Part shown: positions 8,499 to 17,912 of the stretch, piece after piece
How the letters are laid out: every line of letters begins with the position of its first letter
Position numbering within the stretch: the first letter of the stretch is position 1
Source: Desulfotignum sp.
Lineage (GTDB): Bacteria > Desulfobacterota > Desulfobacteria > Desulfobacterales > Desulfobacteraceae
Assembly (NCBI GenBank): GCA_011390335.1
Contig: JAABSO010000021.1
Location: 1-64,000, forward strand
Length of the DNA stretch: 64,000 bases
Direction of reading: 5' to 3'
Program-made: the position numbers and the translations under genes
The notes under the pieces: generated by a model
What the model saw: the letters and a program-made list of their open reading frames with translations, nothing else
Database searches by the model: none
Told to the model about the DNA's origin: nothing

Positions 8499-9315
8499 AT
8501 TTTCCATCTGTTTCTTCCGCCGCCACCCGGTTTTCCAGGGTACCAATCTTCTGGATCCGGGTTTGCAGATGGTCCCCGGGCATCAGATACACTGGCGGTT
8601 TTCTGGCAAATCCTACGCCTTCAGGGGTACCGGTGAGAATCACGGTGCCCGGGGCCAGGGTGGTGGACTGGGATAAAAAAGCAATCAGCTGTGCCACTGA
8701 AAAAATCATGTCCCTGGTATTGCTTTTCTGCATGGTCTGTCCATTGAGCACACTTTCAATGGCCAGGTTCTGGGGATCAGGCACCTCATCAGGTGTCACC
8801 AGGACCGGCCCCAAAGGGCAGAAGGTGTCAAAGCTTTTTCCCCTGACCCACTGGCCCCCGCCGGCATGTTTCTGCCACCGCCGGGCCGACACATCATTGG
8901 CACAGGTATACCCCAGCACATAATCCAGGGCCGTAGCTTCGGACACATGTTTGGCAGGGCGCCCGATCACCACCCCCAGTTCCGCTTCATAATCCACCTC
9001 CGGTTTTTCCAGACAGGAAACAGGAATCACAATATTACTGTTGTGGGGGATTACCGCACCGGGGTTTTTCATGAACACCACCGGATATTGGGGAATATCC
9101 ATGCCGGTTTCTTTTGCATGGCCCCGGTAATTGAGGCCGATACAGAAAATGGCGGCAGGCGTCACCGGCACCGCTATTTTTGCCACATCCACCCGCCTGC
9201 CGGTGTCTTTTACCCCGGAAAACAGATCTCCTTCCAGGACCGATGCGGTGGTACCGTCATACCCTGTTCCCAGACACAATTGGTTGTCCGGCGTTCTGAA
9301 CCGAATGATCTGCAT
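8497..9315 (-). CDS. Fumarylacetoacetate hydrolase-family protein
   Basis: This 272-residue protein has the FAH C-terminal domain. Divalent-metal ligands are visible in EVDYEAELGVVIGR (about 109-122) and in CANDVSARRWQ; GTPEGVGF near the end is also typical. Family members cleave or decarboxylate acylpyruvates, or hydrate 2-oxo-pent-4-enoate-type acids in aromatic catabolism. The short 60-residue N-terminal cap is as expected. No catabolic cluster surrounds it, so the substrate is open. It is divergent from the rhomboid gene, with 38 bases between the chosen starts, and ends in the shared terminator hairpin. Confidence 0.85.
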   Translation of the reverse strand: MQIIRFRTPDNQLCLGTGYDGTTASVLEGDLFSGVKDTGRRVDVAKIAVPVTPAAIFCIGLNYRGHAKETGMDIPQYPVVFMKNPGAVIPHNSNIVIPVSCLEKPEVDYEAELGVVIGRPAKHVSEATALDYVLGYTCANDVSARRWQKHAGGGQWVRGKSFDTFCPLGPVLVTPDEVPDPQNLAIESVLNGQTMQKSNTRDMIFSVAQLIAFLSQSTTLAPGTVILTGTPEGVGFARKPPVYLMPGDHLQTRIQKIGTLENRVAAEETDGK

Positions 9316-9353
9316 GCTTTTATTTCTCCTGAACTTAAGATAGACTGTTGCTC

Positions 9354-10244
9354 ATGCATACGCATGTACCACAAAACCAGGATAAATTGAAACGCATTTT
9401 TGCGGGCCGCTCCGGTGAATCCGCCGATCTGATCCTGCTGATACTGGCTTCCCAGAATATTTTTGCCCGAAAATCCTTCGGCACCCGGGGAATAGACATC
9501 CTGACCTCCCCGGAACAGGCGGCAGAGGCCAGATTCCATGTGGCCGCCTATTTCAGAGAAAACCGCACCAGCCGGAATCTATTGCCCGCTCTTCCGGCCG
9601 GTCCTTCCGGTTTTGCAACCCCGGCCGCCTTTGTCATCATGGGCCTGCTGGCAGCCATCCACATGGGCATTGACATGAGCGGCACCCGGTGGGACCATAT
9701 CCTGGCCTATGGTGCCTCATCCATGTTCATCCGCCAGGGGGAAACCTTCCGGGCTGTCACCGCCCTGTTTCTGCATTCAGACACCGCCCATCTCTTAGGA
9801 AATCTGGCCGGAATCCTCCTGTTTGCCGGACCTGTGATCCGGTTGTCCGGATACGGCACCGGGCCTTTTTTCCTGTTGTTTGCCGGCACCTGCGGAAATT
9901 TGATCAATGCAGGGTTCCATGGCAATGCCCTTTTGTCCATCGGGGCTTCCACTGCTGTCATGGCTGCTGCCGGCGGGCTGTCTGCCTTTCAGATGATGCT
10001 AAAGGGCCCCATGCGCAAACGGGACAGGATCCTGCCGCTCATTGCCGGCGCCACCCTGATGGCATTTTTAAGCCATGGCGAAAACACCGATGTCTGGGCC
10101 CATGTATTCGGATTTTTCTGCGGACTTTTCGCGGGTGTTTTCTTTTTTCCCCTGGTTTCCACCTGCCGCCATCCTGCGAGAGAACCCGCGGCCCTGGTGG
10201 TCACCCTTGTTATCCTTGCCGGTGCACTGGCAGCCGGATACTAG
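9354..10244 (+). CDS. Rhomboid-family intramembrane serine protease
   Basis: The product (296 residues from ATG 9354; a TTG at 9348 is also possible) has an N-terminal cytoplasmic domain of about 85 residues and then six or seven membrane segments. The rhomboid landmarks are present: FLHSDTAHLLGN (the H/N pair of helix 2), SIGASTAVMAA with the nucleophile serine in GAS, and WAHVFGFFCGLFAG with the catalytic histidine. The usual GxSG reads GAST here, a tolerated variant in some members. It cleaves membrane proteins within the bilayer; no substrate can be inferred. Its stop overlaps that of the convergent TauE-like gene by four bases. Confidence 0.8.
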   Translation: MHTHVPQNQDKLKRIFAGRSGESADLILLILASQNIFARKSFGTRGIDILTSPEQAAEARFHVAAYFRENRTSRNLLPALPAGPSGFATPAAFVIMGLLAAIHMGIDMSGTRWDHILAYGASSMFIRQGETFRAVTALFLHSDTAHLLGNLAGILLFAGPVIRLSGYGTGPFFLLFAGTCGNLINAGFHGNALLSIGASTAVMAAAGGLSAFQMMLKGPMRKRDRILPLIAGATLMAFLSHGENTDVWAHVFGFFCGLFAGVFFFPLVSTCRHPAREPAALVVTLVILAGALAAGY

Positions 10245-11035
10245 AATATGGAAAACACCATCCGCCCCCCGACCAGATAAAGCAGCAGGGCAAATATCTT
10301 TTTCAACCTGTCCACAGGCAGTGCATGGGCAAGCCTGACTCCTAAAGGAGCGGTGCATACACTGGCGGCAGCAATACCGGCCAGTGCCCCCAGATGCACA
10401 AATCCCAGACTCCCGGGGGGCAGCCCATCCGAACCAAGGCCGTTGAGTATATACCCCAGTGTCCCGGCCACAGCAATGGGAAAACCGATGGCGGCTGACG
10501 TGCCTATGGCTTTGTGCACCACGGTGTTGCACCACATGAGAAACGGCACAGACAGGGTGCCGCCCCCGATACCCACAAGGCTGGAAAAGACGCCTATGAT
10601 ACTGCCGGCACTGAATATCCCGGCAGTGCCGGGGATTTCCCGGGCAGGCGCAGGTTTTATGCCCAGCAGCATCTGTGTGGCCACATAAAACAAAAACACC
10701 CCGAAAAACCCTTTTAAAAAATTGGTGGACAGCCCGGAGGCGATCCAGGTACCCAGAAAAGTGCCGAAAAGTATACCCGGCGTAATCTTCAAAACCACGG
10801 GCCAGATCACAGCACCGCGTTTATGGTGGGACCTGAGACTGGAAAGGGAGGTGAATAGAATACTGGCCAGAGAGGTTCCCAGGGCCAGATGCAGAACATG
10901 TGCATGGGCAACACCCTGGCCTGTAAAAACAACGGTCAGCATGGGCACAATCACAAGCCCCCCGCCGATCCCCAGCAGACCGGCCAGAACCCCTGCCACA
11001 GACCCCAGGGCAAGATACAGAAGAATATAGGACAT
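10241..11035 (-). CDS. TauE/SafE-family sulfite/organosulfur exporter
   Basis: This 264-residue protein has about eight membrane helices and the two repeated family motifs: GVLAGLLGIGGGLVIVPML near the start and GVFSSLVGIGGGTLSVPFL in the second half. The family exports sulfite, sulfoacetate or related anions, which is plausible in a sulfur-metabolising anaerobe but not specific. The frame is open 23 codons further up, but ATG 11035 is preceded by AGGAAAC at the right distance and starts exactly at the first helix (MSYILLYLALG). Monocistronic and convergent with the rhomboid gene. Confidence 0.85.
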   Translation of the reverse strand: MSYILLYLALGSVAGVLAGLLGIGGGLVIVPMLTVVFTGQGVAHAHVLHLALGTSLASILFTSLSSLRSHHKRGAVIWPVVLKITPGILFGTFLGTWIASGLSTNFLKGFFGVFLFYVATQMLLGIKPAPAREIPGTAGIFSAGSIIGVFSSLVGIGGGTLSVPFLMWCNTVVHKAIGTSAAIGFPIAVAGTLGYILNGLGSDGLPPGSLGFVHLGALAGIAAASVCTAPLGVRLAHALPVDRLKKIFALLLYLVGGRMVFSIF

Positions 11036-11320
11036 GGTATGTTTCCTTATACACAATGGCCTGCAAATTCGCAGAACCGATCCAAGCAATATATCGTTCG
11101 CCAAAGAAAATCAACCCCCACCCGGGCTGGTAGCGGGATAATAGCCTGCAACCCGTTGCGGTTGGCTTCTGGATGTCCCTCCCCTAAAGGGGATAATTTT
11201 ACCGGGCAGCAGGATGGAAAAACAATTGCATTTGCGGGCATAAGAATGGTAGGAAATATGTCTGACAGCCTGGTTGAAAAAGCATCATTTGACTTACCCT
11301 GATACAAAAAGGAGATCCCC
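11036..11320. other. Intergenic region without recognised gene
   Basis: These 285 bases separate divergent TauE-like and MFS genes. They should contain promoters for both, but no convincing -35/-10 pair was found. A small CCCC-TAAA-GGGG hairpin lies near 11183-11194. Short frames on both strands lack coding character. Confidence 0.4.
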
Positions 11321-12556
11321 ATGGATAAAAAAATGCACTATGGATGGATCGTCATTTTCATGGGATTGATGACAACAGTGGCAGCCCACGGTTTCGGCCG
11401 GATGGCCTATACCCTTCTGCTGCCGGCCATGAAAGACGGGCTTTCTTTTGACTACACCCAGCTGGGCCTGCTGGGCACGGGCAACTTCATCGGGTACTTG
11501 TCCATGGCCCTTATCGGCGGATTTCTGGCTGCCAGGTTCGGCACAAGAGCGGTTATCACTGCGGCCTTAGGCCTCATGGGCGTAACCATGATCCTCACGG
11601 GACTTGCCCAATCATTCGGGTTTGCCTTTGCCATGCGGCTTCTCACCGGTCTTGGCAACGGGGCCGCCTTTGTGCCGGCCATGGCCCTGGGATCGGCCTG
11701 GTTTGCCATTCAAAAACGCGGATTTGCCACCGGCATCGTGTCTGGCGGCATCGGGCTGGGCACGTTCCTATCCGGTCTGATCGTACCCTTTATTTTAAAA
11801 TCCTATAACGCGGACGGGTGGCGGTATTCCTGGTATATCCTGGGAATACTGGTGCTTGCGGTGGCGGTGCTGGTGGGGATGTTTCTGCGCAACCAGCCGG
11901 CTGACAAAGACCTTTTGCCGGTGGGGCAGGAAGAAAACCCGGACAGCACAAAACCCGCTGCAAAAGTATCTTCCCTGGACTGGGGCAGTGTCTACAAGAT
12001 GAAGTCCCTGTGGTTTCTCGGTGTGGTGTATTTTTTTTACGGCATGTCCTATATTATTTACATGGTATTTTTTGCGGCCTACCTGGTGAATGAGATGGGG
12101 TATTCCCAGGCGTGGGCAGGCGGGTTATGGGCCATGGTCGGGGGACTGAGCATCTTCTGCGGCGTGATCTGGGGAAGTATTTCAGACAGAATCGGAAGGG
12201 GCAGAGGCGCGGCCCTTGCCTACCTGGTTCTGGGAACATCCTATCTGGTGTATGCCCTGGTCAAAGTGGAAGCCGGATTTTATATCTCAGCCATATTGTT
12301 CGGTCTTACGGCCTGGAGTATCCCCACCATCATGGCGGCGGCAGCCGGCGATTTTACCGGGCCCAGATTTGCTCCGGCAGCCTTGGGGTTCATCACCCTT
12401 TTTTTTGGCATCGGTCAGTCCATCGGACCGGCCCTGGGGGGATATCTGGCTGATACCACCCAGTCTTTGACCACCCCCTTTCTGGTGGCAGGGGCCATCT
12501 CCCTCTGCGGGATGGTATTTTCCCTTTTTTTAAAAAAACCTGCCCGGGAACAGTGA
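11321..12556 (+). CDS. Major facilitator superfamily transporter
   Basis: This 411-residue protein has 12 predicted helices split by a charged loop near residues 190-220 (NQPADKDLLPVGQEENPD). The loop-2 signature appears as GGFLAARFGTRAVI and its C-half repeat as GSISDRIGRGRGAAL. The overall look (YGWIVIFMGLMTT at the N-terminus, GFGRMAYTLLLP in helix 1) resembles YbfB/YjiJ-type or oxalate/formate-like MFS carriers. An AAGGAGATCCCC leader fixes ATG 11321. The PaaI-type thioesterase gene starts four bases after the stop, so the two are co-transcribed; the substrate could be an organic acid linked to CoA metabolism. Inner membrane. Confidence 0.8.
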   Translation: MDKKMHYGWIVIFMGLMTTVAAHGFGRMAYTLLLPAMKDGLSFDYTQLGLLGTGNFIGYLSMALIGGFLAARFGTRAVITAALGLMGVTMILTGLAQSFGFAFAMRLLTGLGNGAAFVPAMALGSAWFAIQKRGFATGIVSGGIGLGTFLSGLIVPFILKSYNADGWRYSWYILGILVLAVAVLVGMFLRNQPADKDLLPVGQEENPDSTKPAAKVSSLDWGSVYKMKSLWFLGVVYFFYGMSYIIYMVFFAAYLVNEMGYSQAWAGGLWAMVGGLSIFCGVIWGSISDRIGRGRGAALAYLVLGTSYLVYALVKVEAGFYISAILFGLTAWSIPTIMAAAAGDFTGPRFAPAALGFITLFFGIGQSIGPALGGYLADTTQSLTTPFLVAGAISLCGMVFSLFLKKPAREQ

Positions 12557-12560
12557 ATAA

Positions 12561-13031
12561 ATGAAACATAATCCAGGAACAGGATCAGCCGCCATGAGCC
12601 ATACCACCTGCGACCCGAAAATTTTTGCCCACATTCAAAAAGATGCCTTTGCCAACCATCTGGGGGCCAGGGTGGAAGTTCCTGCCCCCGGCCACAGCCG
12701 GGTGTCTTTGACCATCACCGATGCCATGACCAATTTCCACGGCACCACCCATGGCGGGGTGATATTTTCCATCAGTGACATGGCGTTTGCAGCTGCCTGC
12801 AATTCCCACGGCCGGGTGGCGGTGGCCCTGAACGTGAGCATCTGTTTTTTAAAGCCCAGTTTTACCGGTGACCGCCTGGTGGCCGAAGCCCGGGAAATCC
12901 ATAAAGGACGGCGCACCTCTGTGTATGACATCACGGTGATCAATGAAGACACGGGAGAGCTGATCGCAAAAAGCCAGGACCAGGCATATCGCAAGAAAGA
13001 ATGGATCGTGCCGGAAAACAAACCAGCCTGA
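12561..13031 (+). CDS. PaaI-family hotdog acyl-CoA thioesterase
   Basis: The product (156 residues, or 145 if ATG 12594 is used) is a single hotdog domain with the PaaI signature: NFHGTTHGGVIFSISDMAFAAA, followed by the NVSICFLKP strand and the GRRTSVYDITV helix-strand. The Asp of SISD is the expected catalytic residue. These enzymes hydrolyse aryl- or phenylacetyl-CoA-type thioesters to release trapped CoA. It follows the MFS gene within five bases, which suggests the pair handles export and CoA release of the same class of acid. The start remains uncertain because neither ATG has a strong ribosome site. Confidence 0.82.
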   Translation: MKHNPGTGSAAMSHTTCDPKIFAHIQKDAFANHLGARVEVPAPGHSRVSLTITDAMTNFHGTTHGGVIFSISDMAFAAACNSHGRVAVALNVSICFLKPSFTGDRLVAEAREIHKGRRTSVYDITVINEDTGELIAKSQDQAYRKKEWIVPENKPA

Positions 13032-13085
13032 GCCGCCATTGGCCTTATCCATCCTGAACCTGATCACATTTTCACCCTGTTTCTG

Positions 13086-13784
13086 TCAGGGGCTCAGGGC
13101 CGTAATATTTTTTTCAACTGTCGGTCTGGACACCCCGAAACCATGGCCGGGAAGAAAGGTGTGACACCCGGTGGCCAGCAGCTGTTTCCAGGAATGAACC
13201 ATCTGCCCCACATCATCCCCAAAGGGCGGCAGGATTTTTTTGGGGATCACACCGAACATGCAGTCCCCCGCCAGAACGATTTCCCGGTCCACCACCACAC
13301 TCACCGAGCCGGAAGAATGCCCGGGGGTTGCCATGACAGTGACAGGCATGTCAAAAAACGGTTTATAGAGTTCTGAAGCCGGCAGTGTATCAGGCTCGCA
13401 CGGGGGAAACGCCAGCATTTTTGGTTCAATGCCGGATGCCAGCCGCTCCATGACCCGCGCAAAAGCGGTGATGCCCCCGGGCACAGAAGACAGCCCTTTT
13501 TTGAGATATCCGGCCTCTGCCGGGTGCACCATGATCCTGCTCCCAAATTTTTTCTGCAAAAAAGCGGCATTGCCGGCATGATCGTAATGGGTATGGGTGA
13601 GGATCACCCCGTGGATGCGCGTGATGCCCAGCCTGCGCAACTGCCTTGCCAGAAACCTCTGAAATGCCACAGGGCCGGTATCCGCCAGAAAACAACGTCC
13701 ATGGCCGGTCACCACATACACATTGGCATACAGACAGATGATCCGGTGAATCCGGATCCCGTTTTTTGTAATCCAGGTATTCAT
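13086..13784 (-). CDS. Metallo-beta-lactamase-fold hydrolase
   Basis: This 232-residue protein carries HTHYDHAGN (about 65-73), TPGHSSGSVSVVV with the next metal histidine, LAGDCMFG with the bridging aspartate, and LPGHG near the C-terminus, a complete binuclear-zinc ligand set of the glyoxalase II type. It is cytoplasmic, with no signal peptide. It is unrelated in detail to the MBL protein at 114-1022. A GGATAT/ATATCC dyad at 13793-13805 lies just before its ATG and may be an operator. Substrate unknown. Confidence 0.8.
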   Translation of the reverse strand: MNTWITKNGIRIHRIICLYANVYVVTGHGRCFLADTGPVAFQRFLARQLRRLGITRIHGVILTHTHYDHAGNAAFLQKKFGSRIMVHPAEAGYLKKGLSSVPGGITAFARVMERLASGIEPKMLAFPPCEPDTLPASELYKPFFDMPVTVMATPGHSSGSVSVVVDREIVLAGDCMFGVIPKKILPPFGDDVGQMVHSWKQLLATGCHTFLPGHGFGVSRPTVEKNITALSP

Positions 13785-14102
13785 GTTTCACTGGATATCA
13801 TATCCAATCTATATTTAAAAGCACAGCTGCTGAAAAAATCAGGGCAATGCCGGGGCGGATACCGGTCAAATGACCCTTGGGTTTTTATGAAATATTCCCG
13901 GTGAAAAGATGGGTTGCTGACAGGGCCGGCAAAAACAAGCGGATGCAGCGCCATTCATACCTTTGACAAAAAAGCCGCAAAACATGACCTCTTTGAACTG
14001 GTTGATTAGCAGATTTTATAACCATTTTTTTTCACCCGGGAATGTGGTAAGACTGCTGTGTAAAAACGGTTACATTTTCCAGATGATTTTTTGGAGGCAC
14101 AT
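13785..14102. other. Intergenic region upstream of the HdrA-like gene
   Basis: The 318 bases between the divergent MBL and HdrA-like genes include the GGATATCATATCC dyad at 13793-13805 and a TTGACA hexamer at 13963-13968 that lacks a matching -10 box. The final 20 bases hold the GGAGG ribosome site of the HdrA-like gene. No protein-like frame or RNA gene was recognised. Confidence 0.4.
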
Positions 14103-16565
14103 ATGACACCTTCTTTTGACAGCGTTCTGGTCCTTGGGGGCGGCGTTGCCGGCATGGCAGCCGCCAGAACCCTGGGGGACCGTGATATAACGGTGCACCT
14201 TGTTGAAGCCGCAGACCGGCTGGGCGGCCATGCCGCATCCTGGGCCTGCATGGCCACTGATGTCTGCCGGCAATGCGGGGCCTGCCTCTCCCAGGACATG
14301 GCCCACCAGACAGCCCTTCACCCGAAAATTTCAGTATACCTGAATACAACCCTGGATAGCCTTGAAAAAACCGGAGAGGGATTTGACGTCCGTCTGACGT
14401 CCAAAGAGACGATCCCAGCCGCCAGGATCATCCTGGCCACCGGGTTTTCACCGTTTGATCCCGTCCCCTCCCTGTTGCCGGGTCTTCATTTCACAGAACA
14501 TGACAAGATCGTCACCACGGCGCAGCTGAACCAGATGCTCAAAGCAGACACCCTGACCGATTTTCTGGGAAACACCCCTGCACCGGATATCGCCTTCATC
14601 CAGTGCGTAGGCTCCAGAAACCGGCAGCTGCAGCGCGATTTCTGCTCCCAGGTCTGCTGTAAAATCTCTTTGCGCCATACCCGAAAACTGCTGCATATCC
14701 TGCCGGATGCCGCCATCACCGTGTTCCACATGGACCTGCAGACCATTGGCAAGGAAACAAGGTGCCTGGCAGCTGATCTGTCTGCCGGAATCGACATGGT
14801 CCAGGGGGTGCCGACGGAAATACTGGAAGACAGGGACACGGGCCGGATGCGTATAGTGACCGAGGATCCGGGCACCCGGTCCAGGATTGCCCGGTCTTTT
14901 GACCTGGTGGTGCTGTCCGTGGGCATGGCCCCGTCCCCGGAACTGGAACATCTCACATCCCGGCTGGGTATCACCCCCAACCTCTGGGGATTTTTCAATA
15001 CGCAGGATGCGGTTTTATCTGACGGCATCCATGTGGCCGGGTGCGCAGCCGGACCCAAAGACATCCTGGGATCCAGACAGGAAGGCCGGATCGCTGCAGC
15101 CAGGGTTCTGGCGGAACTGAAACAGGGACCGACCGGTACCAGTGATGCCCTGGTATGGGGGGACGGACCACAGGCAGCGACAATAGCACAGACCCTTGCG
15201 GATAACGGACACAAAACCTTCTGCTTCGGGCAGGGCACCGCCCCTGCAGGGGTGAATCTTATGGATCCGGACAGAATCCTGGGCGTGGACGGGGCTGCCG
15301 GCTGCTTCACGGTCTGGTATGAACAGGCAGGCAAGCGCCGATCCATGACCTGCCGGGCCATCATTGCCGCGCCTGAACCGGAATACAAAACAATGGCCGG
15401 ACAAGAACCTTTGGCCCAAGCCATTACCCTGGCGGATTTTGCCAGAATCCCGGTGGACCAGCTGCCGGATGCCAGTGCCATCCTTTTGGATTACACTGGC
15501 CCCGAATTTAAAACAGGGGCACGCCTGGCCCTGACATCTGCCATGGCTGCACAACATGCCGGCAGACAGCTTACGGTGGTCATGAACAAAATGCTGGTGC
15601 ACGGGGCCGCAGGCCAGCAATTGTATGACCAGGCCCGCAAGACAGGGGTACGGTTTCTGCGGGTCAACACCCCGGCAGATATCCAGATCCAAAAAACAGA
15701 CACCGGATTTGACCTGACAATTGATGAAGCCACCCTGCCCGGCATTCCCGTTACAGTGTCCTGCAATGCCCTGGTCATTCCGTCTGCTCCGGTGCCCGGA
15801 TCCGATTTTGTGCAGATTGCCGGTCTTTTGAAGCAGAAACAGGACACAGAAGGGTTTCTCCAGTCCCCCAATGTCCGACACCGGCTGACCAAAAGCCCCA
15901 GAAAAGGGATCTATTTTGCCGGTAACTGCCATGACGAGGTGGATGACACCGATCTTGCTGCAGAACTGAACAGCATTATGGCAGACCTGGATTTTTCCGC
16001 CCCTCCCCAGGATCACGGGGTGGAGGTAAACCAGAAAAAATGCGCCCAGTGCCTCACCTGCCTGCGTATCTGCCCCCACCATGCCATTGTCCTCAATGAC
16101 AAGGCCCGCCCGGAAATTGTGGCGGACGCCTGTTTCGGTTGTCACCTGTGTGTGGCCAACTGCCCGGCCTTTGCCATTACATCTGAAACCTTTTCCACGG
16201 ACCAGGTGGCAGACCAGGTCCAGAAGGACCGGGTGGTCATTCTGGCCTGCCAACGTTCGGCAGCCCTGGCAGCCGGGCCCCTTAGCTTAGAGGACCACAT
16301 CCAGTTTATCCCGGTTCCCTGTGCCTGCCGCACCAGTTCGAACCTGGTGCTCAAATCCCTGATAAACGGAGCACAAAAGGTCATTGTTGCCGGCTGCCAT
16401 GAAGACAACTGCCTGTCCATGGACGGGAGCACCACTGCACAAAGGGAAGTGGCCCAGGTGCTGGCCATGCCCGGCATCACACCGGACAAGGTCTCCTGGC
16501 ACCCGGTGGCAGCCAATGAAACACAGACATTTGCCCGCATCATTTCAGATGCACATATTTCATGA
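14103..16565 (+). CDS. HdrA-like FAD/Fe-S protein with C-terminal MvhD domain (QmoB-like)
   Basis: This 820-residue electron-transfer flavoprotein has an FAD-binding motif (VLGGGVAGMAAA, 9-20) and a four-Cys cluster at 49-61 (CMATDVCRQCGAC). The central HdrA body carries FIQCVGSRN and CSQVCC. A second Rossmann-like segment follows, then a two-cluster ferredoxin domain at about 648-700 (CAQCLTCLRICP, CFGCHLCVANCP) and an MvhD-type domain to the end (ILACQR, CACRTS, AGCHEDNC). ATG 14103 has a GGAGG six bases upstream. HdrA-MvhD fusions resemble QmoB and related subunits that pass or bifurcate electrons in sulfate reducers. The HdrD-like gene follows nine bases later, so the two probably form one complex. 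Confidence 0.85.
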   Translation: MTPSFDSVLVLGGGVAGMAAARTLGDRDITVHLVEAADRLGGHAASWACMATDVCRQCGACLSQDMAHQTALHPKISVYLNTTLDSLEKTGEGFDVRLTSKETIPAARIILATGFSPFDPVPSLLPGLHFTEHDKIVTTAQLNQMLKADTLTDFLGNTPAPDIAFIQCVGSRNRQLQRDFCSQVCCKISLRHTRKLLHILPDAAITVFHMDLQTIGKETRCLAADLSAGIDMVQGVPTEILEDRDTGRMRIVTEDPGTRSRIARSFDLVVLSVGMAPSPELEHLTSRLGITPNLWGFFNTQDAVLSDGIHVAGCAAGPKDILGSRQEGRIAAARVLAELKQGPTGTSDALVWGDGPQAATIAQTLADNGHKTFCFGQGTAPAGVNLMDPDRILGVDGAAGCFTVWYEQAGKRRSMTCRAIIAAPEPEYKTMAGQEPLAQAITLADFARIPVDQLPDASAILLDYTGPEFKTGARLALTSAMAAQHAGRQLTVVMNKMLVHGAAGQQLYDQARKTGVRFLRVNTPADIQIQKTDTGFDLTIDEATLPGIPVTVSCNALVIPSAPVPGSDFVQIAGLLKQKQDTEGFLQSPNVRHRLTKSPRKGIYFAGNCHDEVDDTDLAAELNSIMADLDFSAPPQDHGVEVNQKKCAQCLTCLRICPHHAIVLNDKARPEIVADACFGCHLCVANCPAFAITSETFSTDQVADQVQKDRVVILACQRSAALAAGPLSLEDHIQFIPVPCACRTSSNLVLKSLINGAQKVIVAGCHEDNCLSMDGSTTAQREVAQVLAMPGITPDKVSWHPVAANETQTFARIISDAHIS

Positions 16566-16574
16566 AGGACATTG

Positions 16575-17786
16575 ATGATGAAAACCGCAACCCCGAACAA
16601 AAATACAGACCTGGCCCGGCTGCTCAACAAAATGACCAGAGGAGACAATACAGATGAATGCCTGACCTGCGGGGCCTGCAATTCCCGGTGTACCTGGTTT
16701 GACGGCCCCGGCGGACCCATGCCCCGACAGATAGTCCGCATGGCCGCCCTTGGACTGGAGGACGCTTTGGTTGACAGCAACATGCTCTGGGACTGCCTGG
16801 TATGCAACCGCTGCACCCAGGACTGCCCCATGGGCATCACCATGGACCTGGTGGTCACCCGGGCCAGGGGCCTGGCCGCTGCTGACGGCCAGATTCCAGA
16901 TGATATCAAAAAAGGCATCAAAACCCGGCTGGAAATGGGGGATGTCAATGGATTGACCAAAGAGGAATTTGTGGAAACCGTGGAATGGATGTCCGAAGAG
17001 TTCAGCGATGACATGGAAAACCCCGATGCACAAATTCTTCATGACCAGCCCGGGTGCAAATTTTTGTACCTGCCCAATCCCAGGGAGCTGGGCATAAATC
17101 TTATGCACCTGACAGCCATGGCAAAGCTGTTTTATGCCATGGGCGAAACCTGGACCTTGTCGTCACACCACACAGATGTGACCAACTGGGGGTATTTTGT
17201 GGGAAAAGATGATGTGGCCGAAAAAATGGCCCGCATGGTGGTGGAACCGGCCGAAGAACTGGGCATCGAAACCCTTGTCCTGAGTGAATGCGGCCATGGA
17301 TACCATGTGCTCAAATGCAGGGTGGCACAGCTGCTGGGCAGAGAACCAAAGTTCAACGTGGTCAGCATCCCTGAGCTGTGCCTTTCCTATGCACAAAAAG
17401 GGGTTCTCACATTTGATCCGGATGTCCACCCCTATGAAATCGCCTACCATGACCCGTGCAATGTAGCCAGAAAATCCGGTGGATACGATCCCCCCCGGCA
17501 GCTGCTGGCCATGTGCTGCCACGGCGTAAAAGAGCTTGTTCCCAACCGGGAGGACGGGGTGTGCTGCGGCGGGGGCGGCGGTATTCTCCAGGATTCCACC
17601 ACCACCAAAAAACGGATGATATCCGGCAAACCCAAGGCGGATCAGATGCGGGCCACCGGCCTCAAACACCTGGCCACAGCCTGCCTGTCCTGCCACCGGC
17701 AACTGGGAGAACTGTCCACCCATTTTGAGCTGGGCATGAAAGTGGACACCGTTGCGGCCCTGGCATCGGAAGCGTTGATACTATAG
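16575..17786 (+). CDS. HdrD-like Fe-S protein (HdrC-HdrB fusion)
   Basis: The product has about 403 residues. The N-terminal third is an HdrC-type ferredoxin with two four-Cys motifs (CLTCGACNSRC and CLVCNRCTQDCP). The rest is HdrB-like, with one partial CCG repeat (SECGHGYHVLKC) and one full repeat (HDPCN...CCGGGGG...CLSCHRQL) that in heterodisulfide reductase bind the unusual catalytic [4Fe-4S] clusters. It is presumed to accept electrons from the upstream HdrA-like subunit; the final acceptor may be a disulfide, a quinone or the flavoprotein encoded next. ATG 16575 or 16578 both follow GAAGGA. Cytoplasmic, with no membrane helices. Confidence 0.82.
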   Translation: MMKTATPNKNTDLARLLNKMTRGDNTDECLTCGACNSRCTWFDGPGGPMPRQIVRMAALGLEDALVDSNMLWDCLVCNRCTQDCPMGITMDLVVTRARGLAAADGQIPDDIKKGIKTRLEMGDVNGLTKEEFVETVEWMSEEFSDDMENPDAQILHDQPGCKFLYLPNPRELGINLMHLTAMAKLFYAMGETWTLSSHHTDVTNWGYFVGKDDVAEKMARMVVEPAEELGIETLVLSECGHGYHVLKCRVAQLLGREPKFNVVSIPELCLSYAQKGVLTFDPDVHPYEIAYHDPCNVARKSGGYDPPRQLLAMCCHGVKELVPNREDGVCCGGGGGILQDSTTTKKRMISGKPKADQMRATGLKHLATACLSCHRQLGELSTHFELGMKVDTVAALASEALIL

Positions 17787-17912
17787 GAAAAAAGATATTC
17801 AAAAACAGACACAAAGGCACCCTGATCTTTCAGGGCCACCCAAAGGACTGTAACACCAATTTTTCCAATCATGATCTGTTGATCAAAACCATTTGTTCTG
17901 AAAACCGGGAGT

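Noticed and set aside
15015..16253. 412-codon open frame antisense to the HdrA-like gene
   Set aside because: It has no domain similarity and typical antisense composition. The HdrA-like gene on the other strand has complete cofactor motifs.
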